Position numbers and translations under genes: made by a program. From the NCBI GenBank assembly GCA_029204225.1, contig CM055097.1:30161785-30225784 (forward strand): DNA of 64,000 nt. The letters are read 5' to 3'. The stretch comes from Diphasiastrum complanatum. Its lineage: Eukaryota; Streptophyta; Lycopodiopsida; Lycopodiales; Lycopodiaceae. The first letter of the stretch is position 1; each line of letters opens with the position of its first letter. The notes under the pieces were generated by a model. That model worked only from the letters and a program-made list of their open reading frames with translations. It was not told the origin of the DNA and ran no database searches. Positions 29,405-39,789 of this stretch are shown here, one piece after another.

Positions 29405-30500
29405 AGAAGCATTGGAAAGCTGGCACGACATCACTACTATACAGAAATTTATGCAGTCTTAGCAATAGTCAGCAAATTTGTTTTGTGGTTGAGCTAAATT
29501 GGATTGTTTATGACATCCAGGCTTTACCTAACCACTTTGGTTATGTAGTCACGGTAATTTGTATATTTGGGGTTCAAGAATTTTCACCCTTTGATTTGAC
29601 CAAGTGAAAATTCCCCCATGATTTTCAAAGTCATGGCAGCATGTCATAATTTGATGGTACAGGTGAGTGAGTCGATTGTCTGATGCTTTAGGAAGGATGT
29701 TGGTTTTTCCAACAAGTTGTAATTTAGCAGCAAATTTCTTGAACCCGGTCTCATGACGGAAAATATGTAAATATCGTGTCTGTTTGAATCAGCATTTCTT
29801 GCGTGCTAAGAAGTGGGATGGGACACTCTGACTGTGGTCAATTTGTCGTGGTCAAAGAGGTTAAACCACTAAACCCTCTCCCATTTGCTCCCCTTTGAAT
29901 TATTACTTGTCAAAGAAATTTTGTTTAAATTTGCTAGGTAAAGTTTGGGACATAGCAAAACACAAGGCAAAACGTTGGTATCAAAATTATGAACCCCTTA
30001 CAGGGAAAGCTAAACCCCATTGTATTTTTCTCTTCCTGCTTTGTGAATACTCCTGCATCTGTTGGCGGCATAGTTGAATGTGGATATAACTTTCACTATA
30101 CCTGAATTATACCGTTGTTGTACAAAACTGGAAGAAACCATGTAGTTGTGAGTTTTACCCATCTTTACATTTCAAGCTTTTATGAGGAAACATCTCAATC
30201 AGGTGGTGTGACAACCTTTCTCAAGCCATGACATGAGGGAGCATGTTAAGTGCACATATCTTAAACAGCTGAACCACTTACTGTTGTTTGTGACCTTCAC
30301 AATTCGATTGTCTGGAAAAGAACACGTATGAAAATAACACTAACCAGATCTAGTTTGGTCTCCATCATTTTTGTCTGCTTTTTGTTGCAATGTGCATGTC
30401 TGTCAAAAGTATATGCACTTCAAAGGGGTGAAAGTGGAGGGGAAATCTCACAAGTAGAATAGGATGATATTGTGTGTATATGTGAATAAATGGGAGTTCT
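29405..30500. other. 3' flank of the zinc-ribbon gene: nothing recognised
   Basis: AT-rich sequence with short frames only. The 3' UTR of the zinc-ribbon gene presumably extends into it, but no clear polyadenylation signal can be singled out. Confidence 0.4.
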
Positions 30501-30563
30501 ATTTTTTAGTTAATGAAGAGTGCTCGTTTGAGGGTCTTCCTTGGAGCAGGCCTCGACCATCAA

Positions 30564-30590
30564 GGAAGGCCCGAGGGCTTCGGGCCTTCC
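30564..30590. repeat. Perfect 11-bp inverted repeat (hairpin)
   Basis: GGAAGGCCCGA and TCGGGCCTTCC separated by 5 bp. It is GC-rich in AT-rich surroundings. A partial inverted match (TTCCTTG) lies a little upstream at about 30537. Confidence 0.9.
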
Positions 30591-30739
30591 CTCGTGTAAT
30601 GCTATTGTGCGAAGGTGGACATTGGGTTTTTTTTTTAATTTTTTTAATTTTTTTTATGGTATGGACGTACGGTCGCATGCGTGGACTAGTTTTTTTTTTT
30701 TTTTTTTTGCATTTATAATGCAATTCTTTTTACATTTGT

Positions 30740-30800
30740 GGTGGAATGTGCATGTGGACAGCCAATGACGGGTTGCCACATAGCACATGCACATTCCACC
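30740..30800. repeat. Perfect 17-bp inverted repeat (hairpin) with 27-bp loop
   Basis: GGTGGAATGTGCATGTG (30740-30756) and its exact reverse complement (30784-30800). Short AGAGAGAACACACATTWCGT-like direct repeats follow at 30801-30900. It could be the core of a miniature inverted-repeat element, but no terminal repeat with target duplication was identified. Confidence 0.9.
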
Positions 30801-30809
30801 TAGAGAGAG

Positions 30810-30905
30810 GAGAGAGAACACACATTTCGTAGAGAGAACACACATTACGTAGAACGCACATTTCGTAGAGAGATGAGAGAGAATGCACATTCTAGAGAGA
30901 GAATG
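30810..30905. repeat. Short tandem repeats of ACACATTTCGTAGAGAGA type
   Basis: Three or four imperfect copies of a unit of about 20 bp containing CACATTWCGTAGA, trailing into AGAGAGAATGCACATTCTAG, which echoes the adjacent hairpin arm. Confidence 0.65.
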
Positions 30906-31559
30906 ATAGATTTCGGAGGGGAGAGAAAAGTGGATGGACATTATGCTCTTGGAGGTGGTCCCAAAATACAAAGGAAACTTGGGCACATGGCATTACGTTA
31001 GTGTATATGCTATGTTTTCAGTTCTATTTGATGCTATTTTCACAACTAAACAGTCGCTTGCGTTTGCCTATGTAATCGATCTTATCAATTCTAACGACTT
31101 TGAAGTTACAATCAAGTAGAATTAGTCGAGTTGTTTGACTCATTATTATGATTCGAATTTGATAGACGTAGTGCATGCGTTGAGGAGATTGTCAAAGGGG
31201 GTCTTGATAATTCGGACCTTTATTTTTTTTCCATTCTCCCAGTACAATGATTTCTATCATTCATTTTATATCTCTTGAGCAGTTCAATAGCAAAGTTACT
31301 TTTAGATAAGTGTAAAATTGTCTTTTCTTTTGCTACATTTCAAATTTCAAGCAATAATGCATAAGCCCCAAGTTAGTCTTATTCAGTATACAAAATGATG
31401 AAAGTGAGATCGCTTTGATGCTTCAAAAGAAAAATTTATAATTAGCTTCACTCTTTTACCATTTTTCTCTTCAAGGAATGTTCAAGAGTACAAGAACATC
31501 ATGCTTGTGTAGCCCGTTTCGATTTGTTGATAGTATGCTAGAGTTCACATACAATATGC

Positions 31560-31925
31560 TCTTTTATTCTTGCACAAAATCTTTTGAGTCAATATGCACA
31601 CAAAACCATACAACAAATGAGTGTCCAGTCCTAAAGCAAAATCTGAGACTAGCACATAGATTTTGCCATTTGTGCAATGCAATATCGCACGATACAGAAT
31701 TTTGCCCATTTAGGCCCCCGGATTGTTCAACAGAAGAGGATTCCTTATCAGACTTCTTATCCATATCGTCAAGGGGCACCAAACGCGACACCAAGGTACG
31801 GCGCACCGAATCAGCAACAATGTATGGCCTTACCTGCACCACTGGGGCCAGCCAATCAACTAGTGGCCCATGTAAACCTGATAGCAGCGGAACCAGAGAT
31901 TTCTGATGGTTGGCAACCTTAGGAA
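31560..31925 (+). pseudogene. Zinc-knuckle protein fragment with proline/glutamine-rich tail, frameshifted
   Basis: One frame (31478-31906) holds two zinc-knuckle-like units, N-H-TTNECP preceded by a lost cysteine, and FCHLCNAISHDTEFCPF. Homology then appears to move to a second frame (31677-31922) reading QQKRIPYQTSYPYRQGAP and on to AAEPEISDGWQP. Such knuckle plus P/Q-rich tails occur in retroelement gag and related nucleic-acid-binding proteins. The family was not identified, and the frameshift lies near 31730. Confidence 0.45.
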
Positions 31926-33426
31926 AGACCACATCACTTCTCAGATCCTACATAGGATAGTCGAGTCCTATGTCAAGATAGCCAAGGCCCCCTCTCGAAC
32001 CGTATAACTGGTTCAAACGAGCCATTAAGAGCAATACCAAGCAACAGTTTGCTGTTGGATTCTTGTTATCACTTCTAGCGGCCTCCCACCTTGAAAACAA
32101 AATCCATGGCTTCCACCTGGATTCTGTGCTTTCAGTTTATGAAGAAGCACCGACCGAGTCATCCCACCAGGCCTCCAGTTCACATAAGCGACGTCGTCCA
32201 CGCAGCGAGATCGTCATTCCTGACTCGCCTTCAGCAGGTTTCTGACACAAAAAACACAATTTATGTAGTTTGGCAAGAGTAAAAATCAAGATTTTCTATG
32301 ATCTGGATAGGAAGAATGTTCGTCGAACTCAAAAATAATATTTTACTATAAATAGAATGCTATGGAAACTCGACGAAGGTTTTGGCAAAGAATCAAGAGT
32401 AATACTGGCATTTTTGCAAAAAAGTGACTTTTTTGGCAAAAATATGGCAATATGACAACTGATCCTCTGAAAAAATCTTCTATTTCTAGTATTATTCTTT
32501 GCCAACCTGGCAGTAGATAATCTGAATCACACCTATGCACAGTGAATTGGACAGTTTTTTTTTCTGTATTTTTAGAGTTTTGATGATTTTTTGGTGTTTT
32601 TTATCAGTTTTTCTGATGTTTCTAAAAATCTGCTAGGAAGGATTGTTTGCCCTTCAAACTGAAGGTTTTGTGATCAAAACCGAAGGTGTCTACAACTCGG
32701 CGAAGGTTTCCTGAAAGAGGGCAAAAAGTTATCAGCTCTGATGATGATTTTTGCCTCCTTTAGGCCAAAATCTGACAGATTTGACCGATTTTTGTTGTTT
32801 TTTTTGATATCTCAGATCCAAATGGATAAGATTGGTGATTTGAATAGCTTTCTCTGTTCTACAATCAAATTAGATTACAAACAGGCAAATCCACTCAAAT
32901 CAAGCAAAATCACTCCCAAACTAACCCTAAATGTAGATCTAACACTATTCATGCCACGACAAGATGCCTAATGCAAGCTAACCATCCAACAAACATGCTG
33001 TAAACTGAAAAATTGGCGCAGCTCCCCGGCAACAGTTCCAAAATTGTAGTGGGTTTCTTTCCTTGCCTAACCTCAATCCAAGATCTAATCAATCTAGCAT
33101 CAAGAGATGAAGTTAGTTGTCACGCATAGATTCATTCCCGTGAGAGCGATAGTATAGTTCAGATTTCAGCATGAATGGAAGATTCACATCCAACTCTAAC
33201 ATCCATTAATCCTAAGCATTAACACTACATCCACTAACACTAGATCCACAACAAGATAGCTTACTCTTTTTCTCTCTCCCTTTCTCCCTCATAAAAAGTA
33301 TAATAACATGCAATCTTAATAACAATCAGATCCAACAATTAGCAAAATCCAAATAAAGCATGAGAGATGGAGGAAAAGTAATAGAGAGCAAGGACATTCA
33401 TCAATCCATTTCACAAGAGATCAAGT
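31926..33426. other. No gene recognised
   Basis: AT-rich. The stretch 32570-32700 weakly resembles 7190-7330. A frame at 32063-32245 ends KRRRPRSEIVIPDSPSAGF, a basic NLS-like tail, without other support. Confidence 0.35.
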
Positions 33427-35060
33427 TGAAGATTCTTGTTATCTATATATTGGAGCTACTCAACATATGACTAGCCCTTTAGAATGGCTTCAGAAATATA
33501 CTTCATACAATACTAAGAAATATGTTCATCTTGGAGATAATAGCACACATATTATTGAAGGTGAAAGCTAAATTTCAAACGTGGTCAATTCAAGTTAATA
33601 CCAAAACTTTTGTATGTACCAAACCTATCCAGGAATCTGCTCTTTGTAAGTAGAATTACATATTAAAGACATAGGGTTGAATTTGAGTCAACAAGTGCAC
33701 TATTCTAGATAAAGAAAAAAGACAAGGATATCTTTATAGATTGAGTCATTGCTATAATGCTACTCCTCAAGCTTTAAACAATTCAGTTCTCAGTAATAAA
33801 AAATTAGTTTGGCATTATAGACTTGGTCACATGAATCATGCATCAATTTTAATATGTCTAAGCAAACTATTGTACTAGATCTTGATTATCTAGATAGGAA
33901 GATCAAAATTTCAATATATGTGAACGTTTTCTTATAGGCAAGCAAAATCGACCTCCATTTAAATCAGACCATGTCCACGAAACTAGAGGTCTTTTAGACA
34001 TTGTATACAATGATATTTGTGGCCCAATGCGGACTCCTTCTTTATGGGGAGCTAAATACTTTATTACATTTATAGATAATTTTTCCAAGAGAACTGTTGT
34101 GTATTTCATGAAAACAAAATCTGAAGCCTTCACTTATTGCGAGATCTACATAGAGGATGTTGAGTTACAAACTCACAAGAAAATTAAAGCTATTCAGATT
34201 GACAATGAAGGGTAATTTATATCCAATGCGTTTAAGGATTATTGTCAGAATTGTGGTATTGATTGACAATTGACAACTTTATACTCTCCACAGTCAATTG
34301 GAGTAGGTGAGAGGAGAAACAAGACCTTGGTAGTAGCTGCAAAATGCATGTTGGCTCATGCATCCTTACCAAAATCTTTTTGGGCTGAGGCTGTAGAAAC
34401 AGCCACATATGTTCAAAATTGGTGCTCTACCAAAGGATTAATCAACCAAACTCCTCATGAGGTGTGGACCGGTTCTAAACTTCTTATTGAAAAATATAAG
34501 AGTTTTTGGTTGTACGGTTTTTGCCCAAATTTCAAAGGAAACCAAGAAAAAATCTGACCCAAACAACATAAGATTGATTTTTGTTGGCTATTCTTCAAAA
34601 AACAAGGCATACATATTATTCGACCTAGCAACCTGTAAAATCTTTGTTAGCAAGGATGTTGTGTTCATTGAGGATCAATTTATTGATATGACGGGTAAAA
34701 ATCAGATTTCAGATGGTTTTTTAAGTGCTCCTTCAACAGCCTATTTGAAAATTGATTCAAAATTCTCGGACAACCTACCTATAAAATTGATTCTGATGAA
34801 GAAGTATCAAATCAGCCACGAGAGCAAAATTGATCGCAACAGCCCCCTGAACTTGTACCTCTTAGAGGATCGATCCGAAAAAGAGTTCCACCAACAAGAT
34901 TTATTGATGAATCAACATGTAATTTTATGGAGGAACCTGCTAGCACTAAATCATGTTGATGCAAATCTTTGGAAAGAGACAATGAATAGATAATATCACT
35001 CTCTAATCAAGAGCTGCACTTGGACTGTTATGGATCTACCAACAAATTCACTACATTTCG
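33427..35060 (+). mobile_element. Copia-2: Ty1/copia fragment (protease edge, integrase, RT start)
   Basis: In order: a protease-like segment CYLYIGATQHMTS where the catalytic Asp of D-S/T-G is lost (about 33437), a GAG-pre-integrase block RLSHCYNATPQALNNS and LVWHYRLGHMNHASI (33740-33850), integrase core, integrase C-terminus, and the first residues of RT (WKETMNR-YHSLIK-CTWTV, 34970-35030). No LTR was recognised at either end, so both are truncated. Stops occur at 34214, 34263 and elsewhere. Confidence 0.82.
33900..34700 (+). pseudogene. Copia-2 integrase, interrupted by stops
   Basis: Blocks: RGLLDIVYNDICGPMRTPSL then GAKYFITFIDNFSKRTVVYF (catalytic core with D-x(n)-D), IKAIQIDNEG (second Asp, then an in-frame stop), LYSPQSIGVGERRNKTL (the E of the D-D-E triad in the GVGERRN block), FWAEAVETATYVQNWCSTKG, TPHEVWTGSKL, then after a frameshift LIFVGYSSKNKAYILFDLAT. 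It integrates element cDNA in active relatives. It is inactive here. Confidence 0.85.
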
Positions 35061-35449
35061 ACTTGTTTTCTGAAGTAATTATTGAGGCTTACTCACGTAT
35101 TTTTTCCTTTGATAAGGCCATTGGAATAAAGACAGTTATAAGCCTCGTTAACAATTTCAGTATACTGCCTTGTAACTTGAACTTTGTTAAGCCTCGTAAT
35201 ATCCGTTGAGGATCGAGGCTCTACTACTTTTGTAAACCTCGGAATGAGCTAAATTTAGGGCAAAATGGATCCATTTAAGTGTGACTCTATCCAACCCCAG
35301 GAACATGCTCATAAAAACCTATGTAGTTTATGAGAGTTTTATTATGTATTGAAAATGCAAAAAAAAAGTCTAAATTTATGCAATTAACTCTAATATGGAT
35401 GACAAGACAACACTAATAGAGAACCGATAAAGCACAAAGACTAATCGAC

Positions 35450-35524
35450 CACGAGCATAATAAATCCATGAGCATAATAAATTCATGAACATAATAAATC
35501 CATGATCATACTAAATCCATACGC
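35450..35524. repeat. Short tandem repeat, 17-bp unit
   Basis: Four to five imperfect copies of CATGAGCATAATAAATC. They are preceded at 35090-35290 by dispersed AAGCCTCG/CGAGGCTT motifs in both orientations, which could be subterminal repeats of a DNA transposon. Confidence 0.7.
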
Positions 35525-35657
35525 ATTGATGGTAAAAAGAACATGAAATATATTATATTAATTACAAATTATATTCGGCTAAGTTATACAATATCTGTAC
35601 AAAAATAAAATAAAAAATACCAAAGCTATAAAAGCCTAATATTTGTCTCTATGTTAT

Positions 35658-37209
35658 TTAACTAATTAGAAGCTTCTGAACAACGTCATCACCACCACCA
35701 CCGATGTCCGGATTCTCATCTCGGTTTGGAGATTGTGCAGCCTACAGACATAGAACAAACACAAAATATTAGGTCTATGAAGATAGACATAAGATAACAA
35801 GACAAGATAATGATCAAAATAAAGTGAACAAAAAAATTTGTTTTAAAATAAAAATACCTCAACACCATCCCAATCAAGAATAACTCCTTGTCTCTTCAAT
35901 AAGTCGAAGAGGGTTTGCGTATTATTACGATACACATATAGGTACTCATCCTTGGTGGGAGACTAATTTTTCTGCATAAGCAACAAGTTTGTAATTAGTA
36001 TCTCGATAAACTAGTTAATCTAAAAATTGATGTCAAATTAATATAAAACAAAAAATTGGGATATCATTAAAAACAAATTAGACCTGGAAGATTATAACTC
36101 GCAAAATAGGCATATAAACACCCCTCGCCGCCACTACCCAGATGAGAGGGCCCCGCAAAATCAAGTCGTAGTCGAGCCGCCTCTCGTTGCTGCTTGAACT
36201 TGTCTGGGTCTTCTCTACGCTCTTTCTTTGCCATTTTCTAGTCATCTTTTTGCGCATGGGTCGGCCTAGCTCTTCGATCTCTCACCGCATCTCGGATCTC
36301 ATATTTGTGGTTGCTCATCACATATGCCACGCGCTTCAGCATCCACTTCGAACTAAATTCCATGCCAGGAGGGACAGAGAAGTCTGTGTGCAACTGGTCG
36401 ATGACATATTTCTTTTTGAAATCGTATCCTCCACTATCTCCCTCTTATGATTAAGGTCAAGGCGTGGGGAGCATGTGGAGTAGGGGGGAGGGAGGGGTAT
36501 CAGGTGGGGGAGTGGGAGGCATGGGCACATAGTGGGGAGACCTAGGGATAGGAGTCTCAATGGGAGAGTAAATGAGTTTGAAGGGGAGTCCGATTAATGA
36601 GAGAGCAAATGGGAGTGTCCTGGTAATAAGGGTTGCAGTACCAATGGGGGAAGTCTCGTATGGACCAATGGGTCCAAAAGAAGGAAAAACTGAGGAGTAT
36701 ATATGGGAGTACTAGAAAATTCGGGAGTGACAATGGGTGTGGCAGTATCCTACACCCTACATGCAACTTCCTGAGTAAGAGTCTCTCGAAGTAAGGACGA
36801 GCCCTTTCAAAAGGAGATGGAGAGGCCACACCGATGGCCAGATCTACCTCGTCACCTCCACATGAAAAACAACCACTTAGGCAGCTCCTCCTATGTCGAT
36901 GAGAGGCAGTGGCACCAGAAGTATGATGGGTGGAAGGATTCCCATGGGAGTGGGAGCGGGATACGGGTGAGTGAGAGGGCAAATCACCCTCGTGAGCAAG
37001 AGACTCAATATCATGAGAGGGTGAGTTAGAACACTCGACCAACAACCTAGAAGCTCATCGAGCCCTGAATTGAGAAATGACGCTCTCTACTCGATCCAGA
37101 CTGAAGGAGACAAGATACTAGTCCAACTCGACCGTGCTCATGGAGCTAAACTGAGCTGAGCTACTACTGTGGCCTAATCCATGGCTAGGGGAGGTGTCAC
37201 GGGACATAG
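35658..37209 (-). pseudogene. Degenerate multi-exon gene, possibly a transposon accessory protein
   Basis: On the minus strand a frame starts MSRDTSPSHGLGHSSSSAQF at 37209 with two in-frame stops. It passes a serine/histidine-rich region and then, in another frame near 36480-36090, reads REIVEDTISKR, MLKRVAYVMSNHKYEIRDAV and KMAKKERREDPDKFKQQREA. This resembles the basic coiled region of plant En/Spm-type transposon-associated proteins. Two downstream exons fit together: about 35962-35858 (SPTKDEYLYVYRNNTQTLFD onward) and 35741-35658 (AAQSPNRDENPDIGGGGDDV, stop TAA), joined GT-AG in phase 0. The first junction phase is not resolved. The family assignment is tentative. Confidence 0.45.
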
Positions 37210-37689
37210 TGGAAGTGGAGACAAAGACAAATGTTGCATGTTACAAACAAGTTTCGATATCATTTAGTCTCAACGCCTAGGCACAGAAATAGCACCTATT
37301 CTAAAAAAGACATGCAGCAAATTGAATCTCACATTTAGTCCTAGGTTTATGTCTATATAGATGCTTGAAATGTGATTTTTTGATGTGATAGTCAAACAAA
37401 TCTACTAGCATTCACAAGTATATGTAGACAAATTTCACATATTTGGATGTAAGGTTTATATATATGTTGTTATTTCCTTGGACTTTTTAGATTTAGGTTT
37501 CTCAACGTCTACTCTCTTATCAACTGGTTCATTTACTTGAAATGCTTTCTCTCATGTATAGTTCTATTTCTGACTACCTCCGACAAATCTAGATCCAACT
37601 ATATAAGTCGCGGTTCATCGGTTTCGGATTGAGATTTTTGGTCTAAGTATAGTTTTAGATCAGATATATTTATAACTAGGTTTATGATT

Positions 37690-38990
37690 TGATTGGTATC
37701 TATAACTGGGTTAATGGTTTGGTTGGTATCTATACCCAGGTTAATGGTTTGCTCGGTATCTATACCCAGGTTTATGGTTTGGTCGGTATCTAGTTTTAGG
37801 TTTAGGTTTGGATTTAGGTCTCTATCTAGGTTTAATATGTCTACAAAAAAGACTTGGGTTTACAGATTGGGGTTAGGTTTAGGTCTGGGTTTAGGTCTAG
37901 GAATTATTCGGGTTTACAGATTAGAGCTAGTGTAAAGACCACTAGGGAAAACCCCTAAGATGAGGATAGGAAAACACAAGAGAGACTATGGAGCAAAACC
38001 ACCCAACCAATCCTAGATCCCTCCTGGAGAATTCTCCTGGATCTAGCCCCCAAGACATGCCAATGTGACAGCAAGAGGAGAAGAGCTCAACAGGTAACCT
38101 AGACCAAGTCGTCGACGGGATAATCTCTACCTCAAAATATAGAGAGTAGGATCCAGTGCATGAGCACATGCAATCCCCATGCAGGTCAACTATAAATAGG
38201 TTATAGCTCTACATGCATACCTCCTGCCTATATCAGTCACACGTACATGCACTAATCCATATGTCTCAATTAGAGTGTCTGGGTCCTCTCAAGGTTATTA
38301 GTCACCAACAAGCCTCGACGTGGAATAAAATCTAGGCGTGACCAATAATCTCGAACACTGGAGGGCTGGTCTACCATATTAGGACTATTCCAGGTCCTTA
38401 ACCAAATATGGCCGTAACATTTAGGTTTGGATTTAGGGTTTGGACTTATGTTTAAAATTAGATCTAGGTTTAGGTTTACATCCTAGGTTTAGAGTTTGGT
38501 CGATATCTAAGTTTAAAGTTAGTTTTAGATCTCTAATATGTCTACAAAAAAGGCTTGGGTTTAGAAAAATAGGGTTAGGTTTAGGTTTGGGTTTAAGTTC
38601 AATTATGGATTTAGTGAGGGATTAGAATTAAGTTTAAGTTTAGATTTAGGGTTTATGGATTAGAATTAGGTTTGGGTTTAGGGTTTATGAATTAGAGTTA
38701 TATCTAGGTTTAGGTTAACATTTAGAGTTTATGGATTAGAGCGAGGTTTGGGTTTAGGGTTTGGACTGTTTAAAATTAAGTCTATGTCTAGGTTTAGGTT
38801 TACATCTATAACTAGGCTTAGAGTTTGGTTGATATTTAAGCTTAAGTTTAGTTTTAGATCTATATTTACGTTTAAGTTTAAGACTTGAAGTTGATTTTTA
38901 ATTTGAGTTTGGATTTAGGTCTCTATCTAGGTTTAGTATGTCTACAAAAAAGGTTTGAGTTTAGAGATTAGGGTTGGGTTAAGTTTTGAG
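37690..38990. repeat. Degenerate TTTAGG/TTTGGG telomere-like array
   Basis: About 1.3 kb is dominated by GGTTTAGG, GGTTTGGG and TCTAGG variants in one orientation, often in higher-order phrases such as GGTTTAGGTTTGGATTTAGG and TATACCCAGGTTTATGGTTTG. Plant telomeres are usually TTTAGGG; this array is related but heavily diverged. It is interrupted by an LTR-like insert at 37931-38419. Confidence 0.75.
37931..38419 (+). repeat. Probable solo LTR inside the telomere-like array
   Basis: A block without the array motif starts TGTAAAGACC and ends GGCCGTAACA. It has a TATA-like CTATAAATAGG near 38190. Array sequence resumes directly on both sides. The flanking pentamers GCTAG and TTTAG match only in part, so the ends are approximate. 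Confidence 0.55.
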
Positions 38991-39780
38991 CTTGGGGAGT
39001 CTGCCTAGTTGTGATGCTCTTGGTAGTTCTATACGCCCGTAAAACAGATGGTAACTTTTGTTCCCAATCAAAAGAATGTGTTTCTGTCACTTTATTTAGA
39101 ATTTTGCACAAAATTCCATTTGCTCGCTCAGTAAGTCCATTCGCTTTAGGATTATATGGAGTGGTTTAACGATGTGTAATGGAAAAATATGATAACATAG
39201 CCTCAATGGTTTGGTCAAGGAAATGGGTTCCCCTGTCACTAACGAGTCTAAGGGACATCCATATCATGTGATAATGTTTTGGAATAAAAACTTTGCTATA
39301 GCCTTAGCATTGTTTTTAACTATGGCGTCGGCTTCTACCATTTTGGTAGCATAGTCCGTTGCAACAAGAATGTAATGTCGACGAGTTTTACTAGTGGTTG
39401 GTACGATTGGCCCTACAAAGTCTATTCCCCACTTCTCAAAGGTGCTAAGTAAATAATTGGTGTAAGTTGCCGATGTGTTGGGAAGCTGGGTTTTTCCATC
39501 CTCTGGCATGCATCACATTTTTGAATGAATAATTTAACATCTCTATAGACGGTAGGCCACCAATACTTAGTGTTAAGGATCTTTCTTGCAGAATTTTTAA
39601 GAGCATAGTGGCCCTCCAAATCTTTTTCATGTAATGCACTTAATACTGTGGTCGTCTCGGTGGGTTCTAAACAACCACAAAGATTATCGTCGGCTAGATC
39701 ACTTGAGAAGTTTGTAAATCTTTTTGAGTGGATCCTTTGGTATACATAAGAAGTGAAGATCAGCCAAGGGATCCATCATA
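38980..39780 (-). mobile_element. Gypsy-3 integrase fragment
   Basis: Minus-strand blocks in order: GHYALKNSARKILNTKYWWP then CDACQRMEKPSF (HHCC zinc module, about 39615-39490), FEKWGIDFVGPIVPTTSKTR and YILVATDYATKMVEADAIV (core with two catalytic Asp), SLRLVSDRGTHF (near 39240), TTPYNPKANGLTERANGIL (Glu of the triad, near 39150), then WEQKLPSVLRAYRTT. At least two stops and one frameshift are present. It probably belongs with the protease/RT piece at 43995-45530, with copia-3 lying between them. Confidence 0.85.
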
Positions 39781-39789
39781 GCAGCACCC

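Noticed and set aside
37690-38625. Leu/Gly/Val-rich frames in the telomere-like array.
   Set aside because: They are translations of TTTAGG/TTTGGG repeats.
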